From Cyanophora paradoxa (Eukaryota > Glaucocystophyceae > Cyanophorales > Cyanophoraceae): a stretch of 64,000 nt of DNA. The position numbers and the translations under genes are program-made. Under the pieces are notes generated by a model, which worked only from the letters and a program-made list of their open reading frames with translations, made no database searches and was not told where the DNA came from. Where the stretch lies: contig QPMI01000479.1 in the NCBI GenBank assembly GCA_004431415.1, forward strand, positions 1 to 64,000, given 5' to 3'. Shown one piece after another: positions 28,901-41,422 of the stretch (positions within the stretch are counted from its first letter, which is position 1; each line of letters begins with the position of its first letter).

Positions 28901-31900
28901 AGAACACGCCATGCCCCCCGTACTTGACCAACCCGAACTGGCAGCTCACGAGGGCAGCCCAAGGTCGCCTCCGCAAGATATCGGTGGCGTCCACAGCCCC
29001 AGCTGAGCTTCTGAAGGTGGGCAAGACCTATGGGCCCTGAATCTCGCGCTTGTGTCCGCTTGCCGAGACATCGAAATCCCATTGTAGGTCGAGAATGTCG
29101 ATGGCGAAGTGATGGGCCCCGTCTTCGTTGTCGTACCAAACTTTGTCAGGACTGTCGGTGGAGGTTACACAATAGATGACGTGCCGTACGCATGAAACGC
29201 ATTCAGTCATTAATGTGCCCGAATGTCGAGAGTGCAATATAATTTTCATGACAGACATGTCTGGAATATGGACCCTTTCCAGCCGTTCCCCGAGATGAAT
29301 TACATCGTCTTTTGGTCAAAAGATCCGTGCGCGATGCCTCTTGCTTGCATTTCTTTTGATTCGCACTGCGCATAACTGGGCTATTCCGCAGTCAAGCCAT
29401 CATAAAGGTAGATTTTTGTTTTTATTAAACCAGAGACGTCGACTGCAGCCCTCATCGGGCACGCACACGGATAAAATGTACATGTGTATATAGAAAATGG
29501 GAGCTGAAGAATGTATATAACGGATGTATCCCAAAAACTAAACCCGCACTGATAACACACATGCGCGAAAGGTCTACGTTGATTGCGAGCCTGGCACGGT
29601 CTGTTGCGCCCGGCGCGCCGGTTTCAATCAGTCGACCCTTGGCTAATCGCGTCCTGCATATAAACGAATAAAGACATTCAGCACAGAATCGATATTTACG
29701 ACCACAATAGGAGGCAACTGCGTTCCTGTAGATCCCGGTTAGCCCGCTTGTTTTGGAATGAGGTTTTAAGGCGTTATAACTATTCTCATTCAGGTCGCTA
29801 CTCAAACAAGACGGGCGTTATCAGTAACGTCGAAGCGCCGCTGTGCCCAGCAGGGACCTTTTCAACTGGCGGAGCAACCTTCTGCACAGGTAATGATCAG
29901 ATCTAGAGCCGTGAAGAAGGGTAGCCTCTCGCGCAAACGTCAACCGCGGCTCCCGCAGTATGCCCCCTAGGCTCGTACTCTAGGGAAGGGGCGAGCTCCT
30001 GTACCGGTCCGTCTATTGGGTGTCCCCTCGAATGCGCGCCCAGCTGTTTACGCAACGTGTCGCTTTTCGATGTCGATGCTCTGCAGAGTGTCCACAGGTG
30101 CTTTGCAATTCAAATAATTGAATTCAAGCTGCTTCCGACTTTGTGTTGATAATTGCTTCCGCAGAATTCATTCGCAACGGAGGCCGGCAAGCCCTGCACT
30201 CCATGGTGCGCCCCTCTTGGTTTGCATCGAGATGGCTCCACTGTCTGCCTGAACCAAGCCATGGGGTTCTCGCGATCGTCCGCAGCCCCCCGAACGCATA
30301 TACCCCCACGGCCGCTTGGACCTCCCCTTGCTCTTCGTGCGACGCCGGCTACTACCTCCCGTACACCGGGGCGACGCTCTGCATGCTCTGCCCCCCCACG
30401 ACGTGGAGCCCCCCTGGAGCCCTGGGCTCGTGCAACTTCTGTGAGCGCGCGCTGTCTGTTTGCGCCCCAGACTCGCTCGCCGTTATTGACGTCCGACGCG
30501 CCGCAAATTCGAAGGCCCACAGGGCGAAGTCCCTTCGTACGACGGCTCGCGTTGCGAGAATTGGTGCGCCGACAAATCGGTCGAACGCGAACAGAGTATT
30601 ATGCGAAGCCGCTCTCCCTTTGACTGCCAGCTGCCGAACTAATTTCTTAATAATTAATAATCTCTGCGCAGCCCCGTTGGCTACTTCCAACCTGCCAACA
30701 ATACTGCATGCCGTTTGTGTCCCATTAACACCTACTCGAGAGCCGGCGCTTTCGGAGAGTGTACACCCTGCCCCAAGTGCGCGTGTTTTAATTTCTGAAT
30801 TCTGTTTCCACGCGATTTGTAGGTGCAGAATTTAATCCCATGCCATCTCCAGGGGCCACGCTAGCGTCGATGACCACTCCGAGTGTCGGCCCTGCTTGCC
30901 AGGATATTTCCTAGTAGACGACGTGTGCGCGCGCTGCCGAGGCAACTCTATCGCGCCTGCCATGGCCGCCGCAAGTTGCGACGCCTGTCCCGTCGGCTCC
31001 GTCGCGGATGAATCGAAAACCTCTTGCGTCGACTGCCCGCCTGGAACGTACTTTTCTGCGAACACGACGACCTGCAACCGGTGACGACCCTCTAAATCTT
31101 GCTGCTAGATCCTCCAAGTTGGGAGTTAACTTCTCAGCAGTTGTCCGCTGAACTACATCTCAAGTCTGCCGCGCTCCTTGACTTGCGAGCCGTGCCCCCC
31201 TGGATATATCAGCACGTCAGATTTCCAGGTGCGGCTCCGAACTAAGAGCTCTTGCCAATGATCGGCCCGCTTGAGCTTATATATCCATGACAAAACCATA
31301 CGGGGATAGACATGTATCGCCTGCGGAGTGGGCAGCTATCGGACGGAAGCAATGGCCTTGTGCACCCCTGTGCCGTCTGGAAGCGTGGCGTTAGCCGGTA
31401 GCGCGAACTACACGGAGTGCGAGCCCGGCTCTGTACCTTCCATTTCCAAGATGGAATGTCTGCCTTGCGCCGCGGGTGCGCACTTTTGAGAATTGTTTCT
31501 GAGAAGGATAAGCGTGAGGCCGGCCGACGCGTTTCGCTTTTCAGGCATGTTCCAGATAGGCGAGCGTTGCGAGAGGTGCGCACATAGATATTCGCCGCAC
31601 TTTTGCGAGCAGTTTCAACATAACACTGATGGCGTCACGGCGTTCGAACCGTCCAGGTGTCCCATCAATTCCGTGAGCGGTTCGGCGGGAGCGACTGCGT
31701 GCACGCCCTGCAAGAATGGTACCGTTGCGGCCTCGGATTCGCAGGTATGTCGGCCTCTCTATTTTGCTTCTTCTGAGTTTGCTGTGCTGGCTCTGATCGC
31801 GAGTCTTCGCGATCGCACAGACATGCAACGAGTGCCGCCCAGGCACGTACGATGCTGGTGGCGTCTGCGAAAGGTTCGCGACGCTCTTTACTTTCAATTT

Positions 31901-34900
31901 CGGTTTTTGTTTCTCCGCGCGATGACCGCTCGATTGCTCGCAACGTCCAGATGTCCTTTGAATCACGTATCAAGCCTGCCAGCCTCCACAGCGTGCACGC
32001 CCTGCCCGGAGGGGTCTGTCTCGGCGACGGACTCGCAGACCTGCGTGAAATGTGGCACAGGTTTGCGAATGTAGACCCACATTTCCATCCGAAATCGGTC
32101 GGAATTCGAGGCTTGCGCAGGGTCGTACCGTTCAAGCAACATGTCGAGCTGCATGCCCGTCCCCGACCGGACCGTCGCGCTCCAGGGCTCTGCTTTGTAC
32201 ACAAACTGCTCCGCCGGGTGGGTTGCCAACATCGCGCGGAGTGAATGCGTGCAGTGCCAGGCGGGTGAGCATGCCACAGCACTTTTCTTTGCATGTGCGC
32301 ACTGACGCCACTTTGCTTGGGGTTGGAATCAAGGCACATATCAAACGGGCGACACGTGCGAGCGGTGCCCCGTGCTGATGTACTCTCCCGCAAGTGCGAG
32401 CGTCCAGTGCTTGCCCTGCGCTGTGGGCACGGTCCCCGCGGACGACCAGCAGTCTTGCATTTCGTGTCCCTCTGGTGCGTTGGGTTGGAAAATTCTAAAA
32501 GCTTGGCTTCGCTGGTAGATCTTGAAACGCAATTAATCGCGAGAGCAGGAACGTACCGGGGACCTGGGGACTTGGCGTGCGTCAACGTACCGAACCGCGC
32601 GGTGGCATTGCCGAAGTCATCGAACTTCACCGTCTGCCCCGCCGGCTCGGTCCCGGACACGGCGCGCGCTCAGTGCATACAATGCCTCTCGGGATCCTAC
32701 GACGCCGGAAGCACGTGCGAGCGGTGCGTTTAATATCTTTAGTGGCGCCGGCTTTGTGAAAACAACGTGTGCCCGTCACTTTAGGTGTCCGATGAATTTT
32801 GTGTCTGGGTTTCCGGGCGCGACGGAGTGCACAGCATGCCGGGAGGGCACCGTGGCTGCGACGGACTCACAGACCTGCATCGATTGCAGTCCAGGCGCGT
32901 TTTAAACCTAAGCATTTCCCCTTTTGACGGGGAAGTTGCAACGTTAGCGCTAACCCCTCAAGTACAGGAACCTACCGCTCTTTCAGCATGACATCTTGCA
33001 TGCCTGTGCCAGAGCGGAGCGTGGCTCTTCAGGCATCTTCCATGTTTGAACGCTGCCAAGACGTGCGGTCTCGAGAAAATTGCACCTTTAATCCCGCTGT
33101 TGACAACAGTCACATGTGCACAGGGCTACATTCCGGCCGTTGGCAAGAGCGTCTGCCAACCGTGCCCGAAAGGTGACGATTGACACATTGCAGCTTTCAC
33201 TCGGCGCTGTACATGTGTCGTTTTTAAAATCCGTTTGCAGGCACTTTTCAGCGGGCTGAGTCGTGCGAGTACTGTCCCACCAACTACGTAGCGTCTACTG
33301 CAGGAAGCAGCGCTTGCACTGCTTGCCAGCGTGCGTCCGTAACAAATTCATTTTGCTTGCGGCTGAAGGCGTTGATCTGGCAGCTGGCTATGTTTCTTCT
33401 ACGGACAGCCAAACCTGCATTCGTGCGTTCACCTTGAAGACCTGCATTCGTGCGATCGCGCGCGAACTAGCACTATTACTGATTCTCATTCAGCGTGCAT
33501 GAGCGGCACCTATCGATCCGCCGACATGGTCAACTGCGTCTCCGTACCTCTTGGCGCCATAGCGCAGTCCGGTGCGCGGCTCTATAATCTATCGGTGCCT
33601 GTATGCCTTTCTCATGGGGCCACTGCAGCGAGCTCGAGCTACATCGTATGCGCCACCGGCACAGTGCCGAATCCGACAGGCGACGAGTGCATGCCATGCG
33701 GAAAGGGGGCCTACGAGAGCAACCGTGTGTGTCGGCCCTGCGGAGGTTACCGGATCGCCCCGTCGCCTGGGTCCTTTTTCGAATCTTTGATCTTATATTA
33801 ATATGTGTGCAGGAAACACTTTCAATCCGGACGTCGCCGCAACTTCCTGTCAGCCGTGGTCTGTTTCCCAGCTTTAATCCCTTTATCATGGAGCGGCGCT
33901 CCAAACCCACAAACTGAAAAAGAGCTCTCAGCCCTGCTGGAAGCGTGGCGAGCCCGAACAAAGAGAGCTGCGACTATTGTTTGCCAGGTCACCGATCAGA
34001 CCGAACCCAGACGCTAGCCAGTGGCTGCAGCGCTTCCACTGACAAATGTAACGCGTCGCATTCACAGGATTCTATCGCTCTGCCACTATGGGCGAGTGCG
34101 CCTTCTGCCCCAACGGTGCATACAGCTCTGGAGGCGCTGAACGCTGCCGGTGCAATCCCAAACTGCCGATCAGTTTTCTCCGATCTCCTGCAATAGTAAC
34201 AGGAATCCATTCGCAGCCCATGCGATGCGGGGTACGTGTCGACGCCTGACCGGACGGGCTGCGAGCCTTGCAAGGTCCATGCTCATTTGTGGAGCCTTGA
34301 ATTTCTGCTCTGACGCTGCCCAACATTTACAATTCGTTCATTCGCGATCTCAAAGGCGGGGTTCTACGAGCGGGACCGGAATTGCTACGAGTGCCCCGCA
34401 AATGCCGTGACACCAGAAACGGGGGCGACCACGTGCGCTCACGGCATAATATCCGATATTCTCGGTATCCGTTAAGGCTCGCGATCGGGGCAGGTGCACT
34501 GTTTGTCCGGCTGGTCACGTTGCAAGCCAAGACCGGCAGAACTGTATCGTGCGCCCGCACACGCGCGCGCCCTCGTCGACACTGGCGCTCGCGCCCAGCT
34601 GATCGTCGCGCGTCTCATCCCAGCCGTGCTCTCAAGGCACCTTCCGAACTCAGAACATGACATCCTGCCTTCTGGCGAGCGCATGGTTTTCAAGCCTTTA
34701 AAGCTCTGCGCCGTGCCAGCTCTGACACTGGCACGCATTAATATTCCAGTGCCCCTTCCGCACCTACACGCCTGCAGCGGGGGCGACGAGCTGCACTCTT
34801 TGGTCGGCGCCATCGCGCTCTTTCGCCGGCGTTAGTTGCAATTCATTTTTCTGACAAAGTGCGCCGGTCAGTCCAAGAGGGACTCAGTCTTCGGACGATC

Positions 34901-37900
34901 GAACGGAGTGCCGGTTCGTCATATATTTGTTGCGTGAACTTCAGCATCGCCTGATCACTTCCGCCTGCAGCGTCTGCCCGCGTGGCACGTACGAGGACGA
35001 CGGGTCCTGCTGGTCCTGCCCCAGTGTTCGTTGATGCTTCCCACTCTGCTCCTGACAACGTTTGCTTTTGCTGACCCGCCCCGGCGCCGGCGCCGAGCAG
35101 GGGACCGTTGCGCCCGTGGCGCAGTCATCTTCGTGCGATCAGTGCCCCAACGGGACAATATCGAGCGGCGACCGGACGCGCTGCATCGACTGTACGCCGG
35201 GCACTTTTCAGCCTCAGGATCAAGATCTCTGCCTCTCCTGCAGACCGGTCTGCTTCGAATTCAGTTCTGTAACCGCTGCAGTTGTAATGGATATCTGAGA
35301 TGCAATGCACACGCGCAGGGCACGTGGGCGCCTGCAAAAGCCCACGGGGCTTGCAAGCTGTGTCCGATCGGCAGCACGGCTTCCAGCGACAGGCAAGCCA
35401 TTTTTCGCAACGCTTTTGCGACATTCGTTCGAATTCGAATTTTATTTATGCGAGCTGACGATTATTTTGTGTAGCACGCGCTGTATTCCGTGCGACCCTG
35501 GCACGTTCATGCGGAACGGGAGCGCCTTTTGCGAGCAGGCGGGTCGTTGCTGTAATATCGAACTGAACATTCGATTGTGATGTAACTCGCGTGCCGTTTG
35601 CAGTGCGGGCCCAACACGTACGCTTCCGAAGCGGGCCAAGCATTTGCCTGCAAACCATGCGAGGCTGGCTACACCAGTGCCCCCGACTACAGAAGCTGCC
35701 AAGTGCGTATTCGCATTGCGTCCTGAACTTCTCGGGCTGTCCTAAAGTCTCGCAGCTCTGCCCACCCGGCACGTCTCGAAATGGCTCCATGCAGAGCTGC
35801 CTCTCGTGCCCTCCGGTTAGTGGACGCGCAGGTCGATGTCCCTCCTGCTGGGCTCTCTCACAGCTCAAGCTCACAGGGCACCCATGCGAGAGAATACGGC
35901 TCCATCGAGTGCACTGCCTGGTGCGAAACTCGCATACACTCGATGGAACCCGTCTCGCAAAGCTCATGTTCAAATTCGCTACACCAGCCCGGCAGGGTCT
36001 ATTCCCAGAGAAGACGGGTGCGCGTCCTGCGCCGAGCAAACAAACAAAACAATCCTTTAATCTCTCCTTTCCGACGCTTGCTCTTAACATTTTCTCCCGC
36101 TTTCAACAGGATTGATTGCGTAGGTTTGTGGTTTTCAGCATCTTCAGCACGTCTGCATTGAACTGACAAGGCTCTCGATCGCAGTTTGCGGGCCGGGTCG
36201 GGTTCCCCACGCAGGGCGGGTCTGCCGCCCGTGTTCTGCAAATCAGATCGCTCCGTCTCCGGGAATGGAGTCGTGCGAGGCGCGCTCCGGCTGTGCTCTG
36301 TGAACTGCCGATTCCCGTTCCCCGGCTCAAAACCACACAGGCATGCCCGGCTGGTCACATCGCGGACCCAGGGCGCGAAACCTGCATTGCCTGCCAAGCG
36401 GGGACTTACGAGTCTGGCGGCGAGTGTCTGCGGTGCGCGCACGGGTTTAATTATTTTCTTCCTCGTCCTTCGGTCGTGAGTAGATCTGACGAATGCACGC
36501 AGGTGCGCGAAAAACTTCGTGTCAGGCGCCGCTGCGAAGAATTGCACGGGCTGCCGCCCGGGCACCGTCAGCCAGTCGGGCGTCGAGTGCACGAACTGCC
36601 CGCCCGGATCGTTCCGCAACGCTTCCATGCTCGTGCGCCCGCCCGCGTCCGCCCGCCTGCGAGCCGGCGTCGCCCTTGCGAACTGTTTTCTTTTTTTCGC
36701 GCAGGTGTGCGCCCCCTGTCCGTTCGGAACGTACGCGTCGGCGTTCGGCAGCTTCGCGTGCGAGCCGTGCCCCGCCGGCAAGCTCTGCCCAGTCGGTGCG
36801 CGTCTCGACGAGTCTGGCGTGGCGAGGAGGAGCCTATCTTACGTTTCTGGGGGCAGCTGCCTCGGAGCCGATCGATCTCGCGTTGAGGAGCAGCAGCACG
36901 TTGGAGGAGATAGCGGCGCCGGAAAACGCTGCGGCCACGACCTTCCGCCGCTGGCTGCTGGGCGAGGCGCCTGCCGCGAGCTCAAAGAGCAGGCGGCACC
37001 TGGCGAGCTCGAGCGCCGGCAAGGCCGGGCCGCTGACGAGCCAGGACCTCGTGTTCGGTCAGAACAACGTGACCGTCACGCAGTCGACCGTCGTGAACGA
37101 GGACGAGGCGCTGCAGCGCGTGAACCGGATGTTCCTCTTCATCCTCGCCGGCGTCGCCGGCGTGGCGCTCCTCGTCGGCCTCTGCATCTTCGCGTACCTC
37201 CGCCTCGCCCCCGACTCCTCGCCGGCCGCCCGCCTGGCCCGCGTCCGGCGCATCAAGCGCCTGCACCTGTTCTACCGAGGCGCGCCCCGCTCGGCTGTCG
37301 CTGTCCAGCTTACGTCAATGCGTGGTCTGATGCGGGTCGACGAGCAGAGCCGGAGCCTCCGAAGGCACCGGAACCGTCTGCCAACGACGTCGACGTCGAC
37401 CACACGGAGGAGGACGCCCCGAAACCGGACCCGCTGAAGGGCCGCTCTGTGCCGGGAGCGTATTTCACGATCGTCGGAGTCGCTGGCGTGGCCGTTGCAG
37501 GTGAGCAGGTTTCCTTTGCGACCTCCGCGCCGTTTACAAGCGCGCCCTCGGCCAGTTATGTTCGTCGTGGTACAAGCCGGCGTCGCAAACTACAACATCG
37601 TCCAGAGTCTGTGCGTTCTGATAGTCTAGACATCAAATTACATTCTTCAAATGAAACTATCGGTACCATCGAATACCCTGAACTGCCATAGGAACCCCGG
37701 GACATCGCCGTCGGCGACATCGATCCGGGGCACCTTCGCCGTCGCCGCCACCTTCCGCGGCTACTCCGGCGACTGCGACGAGAACGACGCGAATTTCAAC
37801 AGCTCCGGATTCGGCGGACAGCAGGTCTGTCAGATATCTACTTCGATGACGTCGACGACAAGCCAGACTTTGCTGACCTCGAGCTCGCCAAATTCGAACG

Positions 37901-39835
37901 CGTGCGCCCGCAGGCCATCAAAGTGAACAAGACGAGCGCCGCGAGCCGCGTCTGCACGTGCGTGCCCGCGTTTCCCCTTCGATCGCCGCGTCTGATTTCG
38001 CGTATGCAGCGTCGCGTGGAGCTGCACGAACTGCCGCATCACGGCTGATGACGGCGCGTACCTGCGGCTGTACCTCACGTACCGTCTCGCTATGGCCGTC
38101 TCCATTAGCTACGCCATGAAGGTGCTTACTTCAATTTAAATTAAATCAAGCATTGCCCTTTCATCGGGCCTGCGAACCGATGCCGCGATCCGGGGCAGAT
38201 TCCCGAGTACATTACAGTGAACGGCATGGTCACGCCGTCGGCCGACGACGCTGTGTTCCGCGGCTCGCGACCTCTCGTCGTCCCCGTCGATCTCGTATGC
38301 AATTCTTGAGGCTTAAGCTAATATCAGAGAATGCGAACCTAGGCAGAGAAGAGAATATATCAGCTTAAGCTAATAATATATCCGATTAAATATATATTGA
38401 CCTGCGTCGCGCCCTCTCGTCGCCGCAGACGCCGATGCACTTCATGTCGGAGGAGGACGGCTCCGCGCGCTACTTTGCCGCCGTCTCCTCCTCGGACACG
38501 GAGGCGGGCCAGCGCACCCTCACCGACTTCGTGCGCCCGGCGTCCGGCCGCGGCCGACGCCGCCAGCCGCCATCCGTCGAGGCTATTTATATGTGAGCTG
38601 AAGTCGTGCGGCTTTAATTTCGCCGCGCAGGCGCTGTGCCAGCCGGAGCGGGCCATGTCCGAGTGCCCTGATGAGATGGTCTCGTTTGGCGTCAACTTCC
38701 GTGTCTCTCAGGCAAGCCGTAAGATTCCAATCATGAACTCCTGCAGCAATTCGTGGCGCAGTCGACCCTGACGGGTCGCGCGCGCAGGTCTACCTCCTAG
38801 TCGATAGGAAGGTCCGCTCGACGGTGCTGGACACCATCGCCAACATCATGTCGCTCGCCTCGGCCGCCTTTGGCGCCGGGGGGCAGGCCCTCGCCGCCTT
38901 CCTCGCAGTCCGAGCGCTCGTCTGGGTGAGCGGACCTTTCAATGTAACGGCGTTGCGATTGCACCGCGATCTTTATGGAGCTGATGCCGGGGCCGCCGCA
39001 GCGCAAGAGGCCGATCATCTTAGACCCGGAGGACGACGCGCAGCTGCAGGAGGTCGCGCCCAAGGGCGATCGGAAGGCCTCGGATTCCCCGAAATTGCCC
39101 CCTGCGTTGAGCTCCGCGTCGGCGCGGCAGCATCCACGGAAAAGTGCTAGCCCTGATCATGAGCCACCGCCAGCTCCATCAGCCCCCGCACCGGCAACGG
39201 CCGTCAGGCGGGCATCTCTGTCCCTCTTGGGACCTCTCTCGCCCAATCGCGAGCGGAAGTCTGCGCTTGCCGCGCCCACCCCCGCCGAACCCTCTCGAGA
39301 TCTTCCGTCCCCATCCTCCCGCGATCGCGACAAACAGGGATCTGCACCAAAGCAACGGGCGAAATCGCCCTCTCCAGTGCCCTCATCGACTGCCTCCTCG
39401 CGATCGCTATCCTTCAAGCCGCCCTTCCCCGCCCCGTTGACCGCCCACGACGGGCCTCCGAAGCCGACGGCAACTGCTCCCAAAGCCCCATCGGTATCGG
39501 AGGCCGCGCCTCCCCGGCAGCGTTCAGTCCATATGGCTGCACCCGCCTCGGCTGCGCATGCCGCGCATGCCGCCAGGCCATCCGGATCCCCAGTGTCCTT
39601 CGTGAGCCAGCTGGCCGGAGCCGCGTCGCCTCTCCAGCGGTCTCGGTACCTGACCGCCGAGCTCGGGGCGCGGATGCATATGGGGCTGACGGGCCCACCC
39701 ACGTTCTCCAACCTCCCCGCGCTGACGGCTGCGGCGGGCCCAAGCGCCGCCTCGCCCCGGAGCAGGGCGACTGCGATCCGTAGCGATCCTGAGGGCGAGG
39801 GCGGGGCCCCCGGCGGCTTGGAAGACCAGTTCTAA
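25985..39835 (+). CDS. Giant GCC2/GCC3 (ephrin-receptor-like) cysteine-rich membrane protein, many exons
   Basis: Multi-exon gene; boundaries approximate and the 5' end uncertain. Exons 26.0-29.8 kb encode a large beta-rich ectodomain, for example GKDLDDNLLICE, VKYSGDLAQR, MFDTSAAGTVSYMVHTDLAS, MINVEHIPPGASVHAMATDG and GPVFVVVPNFVRTVGGGYT. From 29.8 to 36.8 kb about 25 cysteine modules follow the pattern CPxGTxxxxxxxxxCxxC, for example CDAGYYLPYTGATLCMLCP and CPAGHIADPGRETCIACQAG. Then come membrane segments MFLFILAGVAGVALLVGLCI (about 37,130-37,190) and GAYFTIVGVAGVAVAG (about 37,460), further exons ending with GAGGQALAAFLAVRALVW (about 38,875-38,930), and a long Pro/Ser/basic tail ending at 39,835. 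Introns are short GT-AG. Such receptors are widespread in protists; ligand unknown. Confidence 0.75.
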
Positions 39836-41422
39836 TAGAGCGCCTGCCGTTTAATTTAATTTGCAAGGCCGGCCGAACTAGCATTTCACAATAATCTTTA
39901 ATTTCTAGCTAGCTTTAGGTAATGAATGTAGCCTGACGTCAGAACGTAGCCTAGGCCTATCGCTGCAGCTGGCTACAGTCACACATGCCTAGTCGTGATA
40001 TCGAGTATTATTGTTCATGATCAGCTAATATATATCATTATTCAATGTTGGGCGTGCAGTTGCGCGGCGCTATATTGCAAGGGGGGAAAGAAGACCGAAG
40101 GTCTTCCCCCCCTGGCTTCCCGTTCCCTCGCTTCAGCCAAAATTTTTCTATGAGGCCGTTTTCGAGGTCCAGTATGCAACACCAGAAAAAAATGATGCTT
40201 TATTCGCGATCCTATTGGCTCGGTGGACCGGTCAGCCTTCGACTTTCGAGCGTCGAATTCGAGGGGAAAAAGTGGTTTTCGAGGGGAAAACTACCTTCTC
40301 TCTAACTCCGGTCTTCGAATTCCTTGCGCGGTTCTGCATGGAACCAGTTCTCCCTAGCTGTCTCCTCTAGATTTCGGCTTCCTCGCAGTGCGTCGCGTAC
40401 GCCTTAAGCTTGCTCTTCGTTGCGCGGTTCTGAATGGAACCTCTTCTCTCTACCTCAGACTACCTGTCAACGTCTCCTCTAGATTTCCGCCTGGAAACTG
40501 CTTGCGTTGCTGCCTGCGCCGCTGCAGCTAGCGCTGATCGCAGCCGAGCACGCCCGGCGGGCCAGATCTAGACCGTACTCTCTTGCTGCGCTTATATCGA
40601 GCTTATATCGAGCTTATATTGCAGAACCGCGTGTGCCGGCCGAGCACGCCGGCCGGGCCGGGCGCTCGGCGCTCTTGTTGCGATCGCGATCGGCACCCGG
40701 ACAGCAGACTAGCTAGTGTGCTGCGCACGACGTGGCCGCAGTGGCGCTTGTCCGCTCATTCGGCACCCCGCGTGCGCCCTGTGTTGCGCCGCGTGCACGT
40801 GCGTGCGCCCCCGCGGCCGCCGCCTGTCACCCGGCCTGGGCATTGCCTCCGGACGCGCCGCTGCACGCCGCTTTCCGGTCGTTACGGATCCAGCTAACAG
40901 GCCAGCTGGCTGCACTGCAGCTTAAGCTTCAGCAGTGTTCGCAACAGCCGGCAGTTCCCTTATTCAGCAGTAGCTCATGATCAGGGAAAGACCTTCCCTT
41001 GGCGAATTTCAGACGAGATGGGACGGACAGCTGCATTGGACCTTGTCCTCGCGATCGGGCGAGATTTCCTGCCGTCGCACTGCAGCTGCACTCTCTCATC
41101 GTCGTGCACGGGCGGCATTTCTTTTTTTTTGCAAAAGTGGACGTCGCATTGATACACCACGGCACATGTATCAATGTTCTACGTGACGCGCCCTTCCGAC
41201 CGGTCATCTATCTAGCCGAAGATGCTAGCGAGGTGCCGGCCATGGGTCGCTCAATATGGGAGGTTCGCCTGAGTGGGGGAGCCATGGTTTTCGGTGATAG
41301 CCGTAACCAGACCCGCGCGCCCACCCCTTGATCAACTCCTCCATCCCTCATGAGCCCTGGAAGTGAAATGTCTCGCAGTCCGCCGCCCTCCCTTGCCGCC
41401 GCTCCGCCACCCCTCCTCCTCC
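39836..41422. other. Host intergenic DNA with short direct repeats
   Basis: No gene supported. 40,320-40,492 holds two diverged copies of a unit beginning TTGCGCGGTTCTG(C/A)ATGGAAC and ending GTCTCCTCTAGATTTC. 40,588-40,620 has three GCTTATATCGA units. 41,135-41,165 carries a 31-nt sequence found again, reversed, at 48,145. Confidence 0.45.
41135..41165. repeat. 31-nt exact repeat, partner of 48,145-48,175 (opposite orientation)
   Basis: The sequence beginning AAGTGGACGTCGCATTGATA and ending CCACGGCAC is identical to the reverse complement of 48,145-48,175. The partner lies in an intron of the leftward gene at 46.0-49.2 kb. The two could be ends of a larger inverted-repeat element or copies of a short mobile or RNA-coding sequence. 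Confidence 0.6.
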
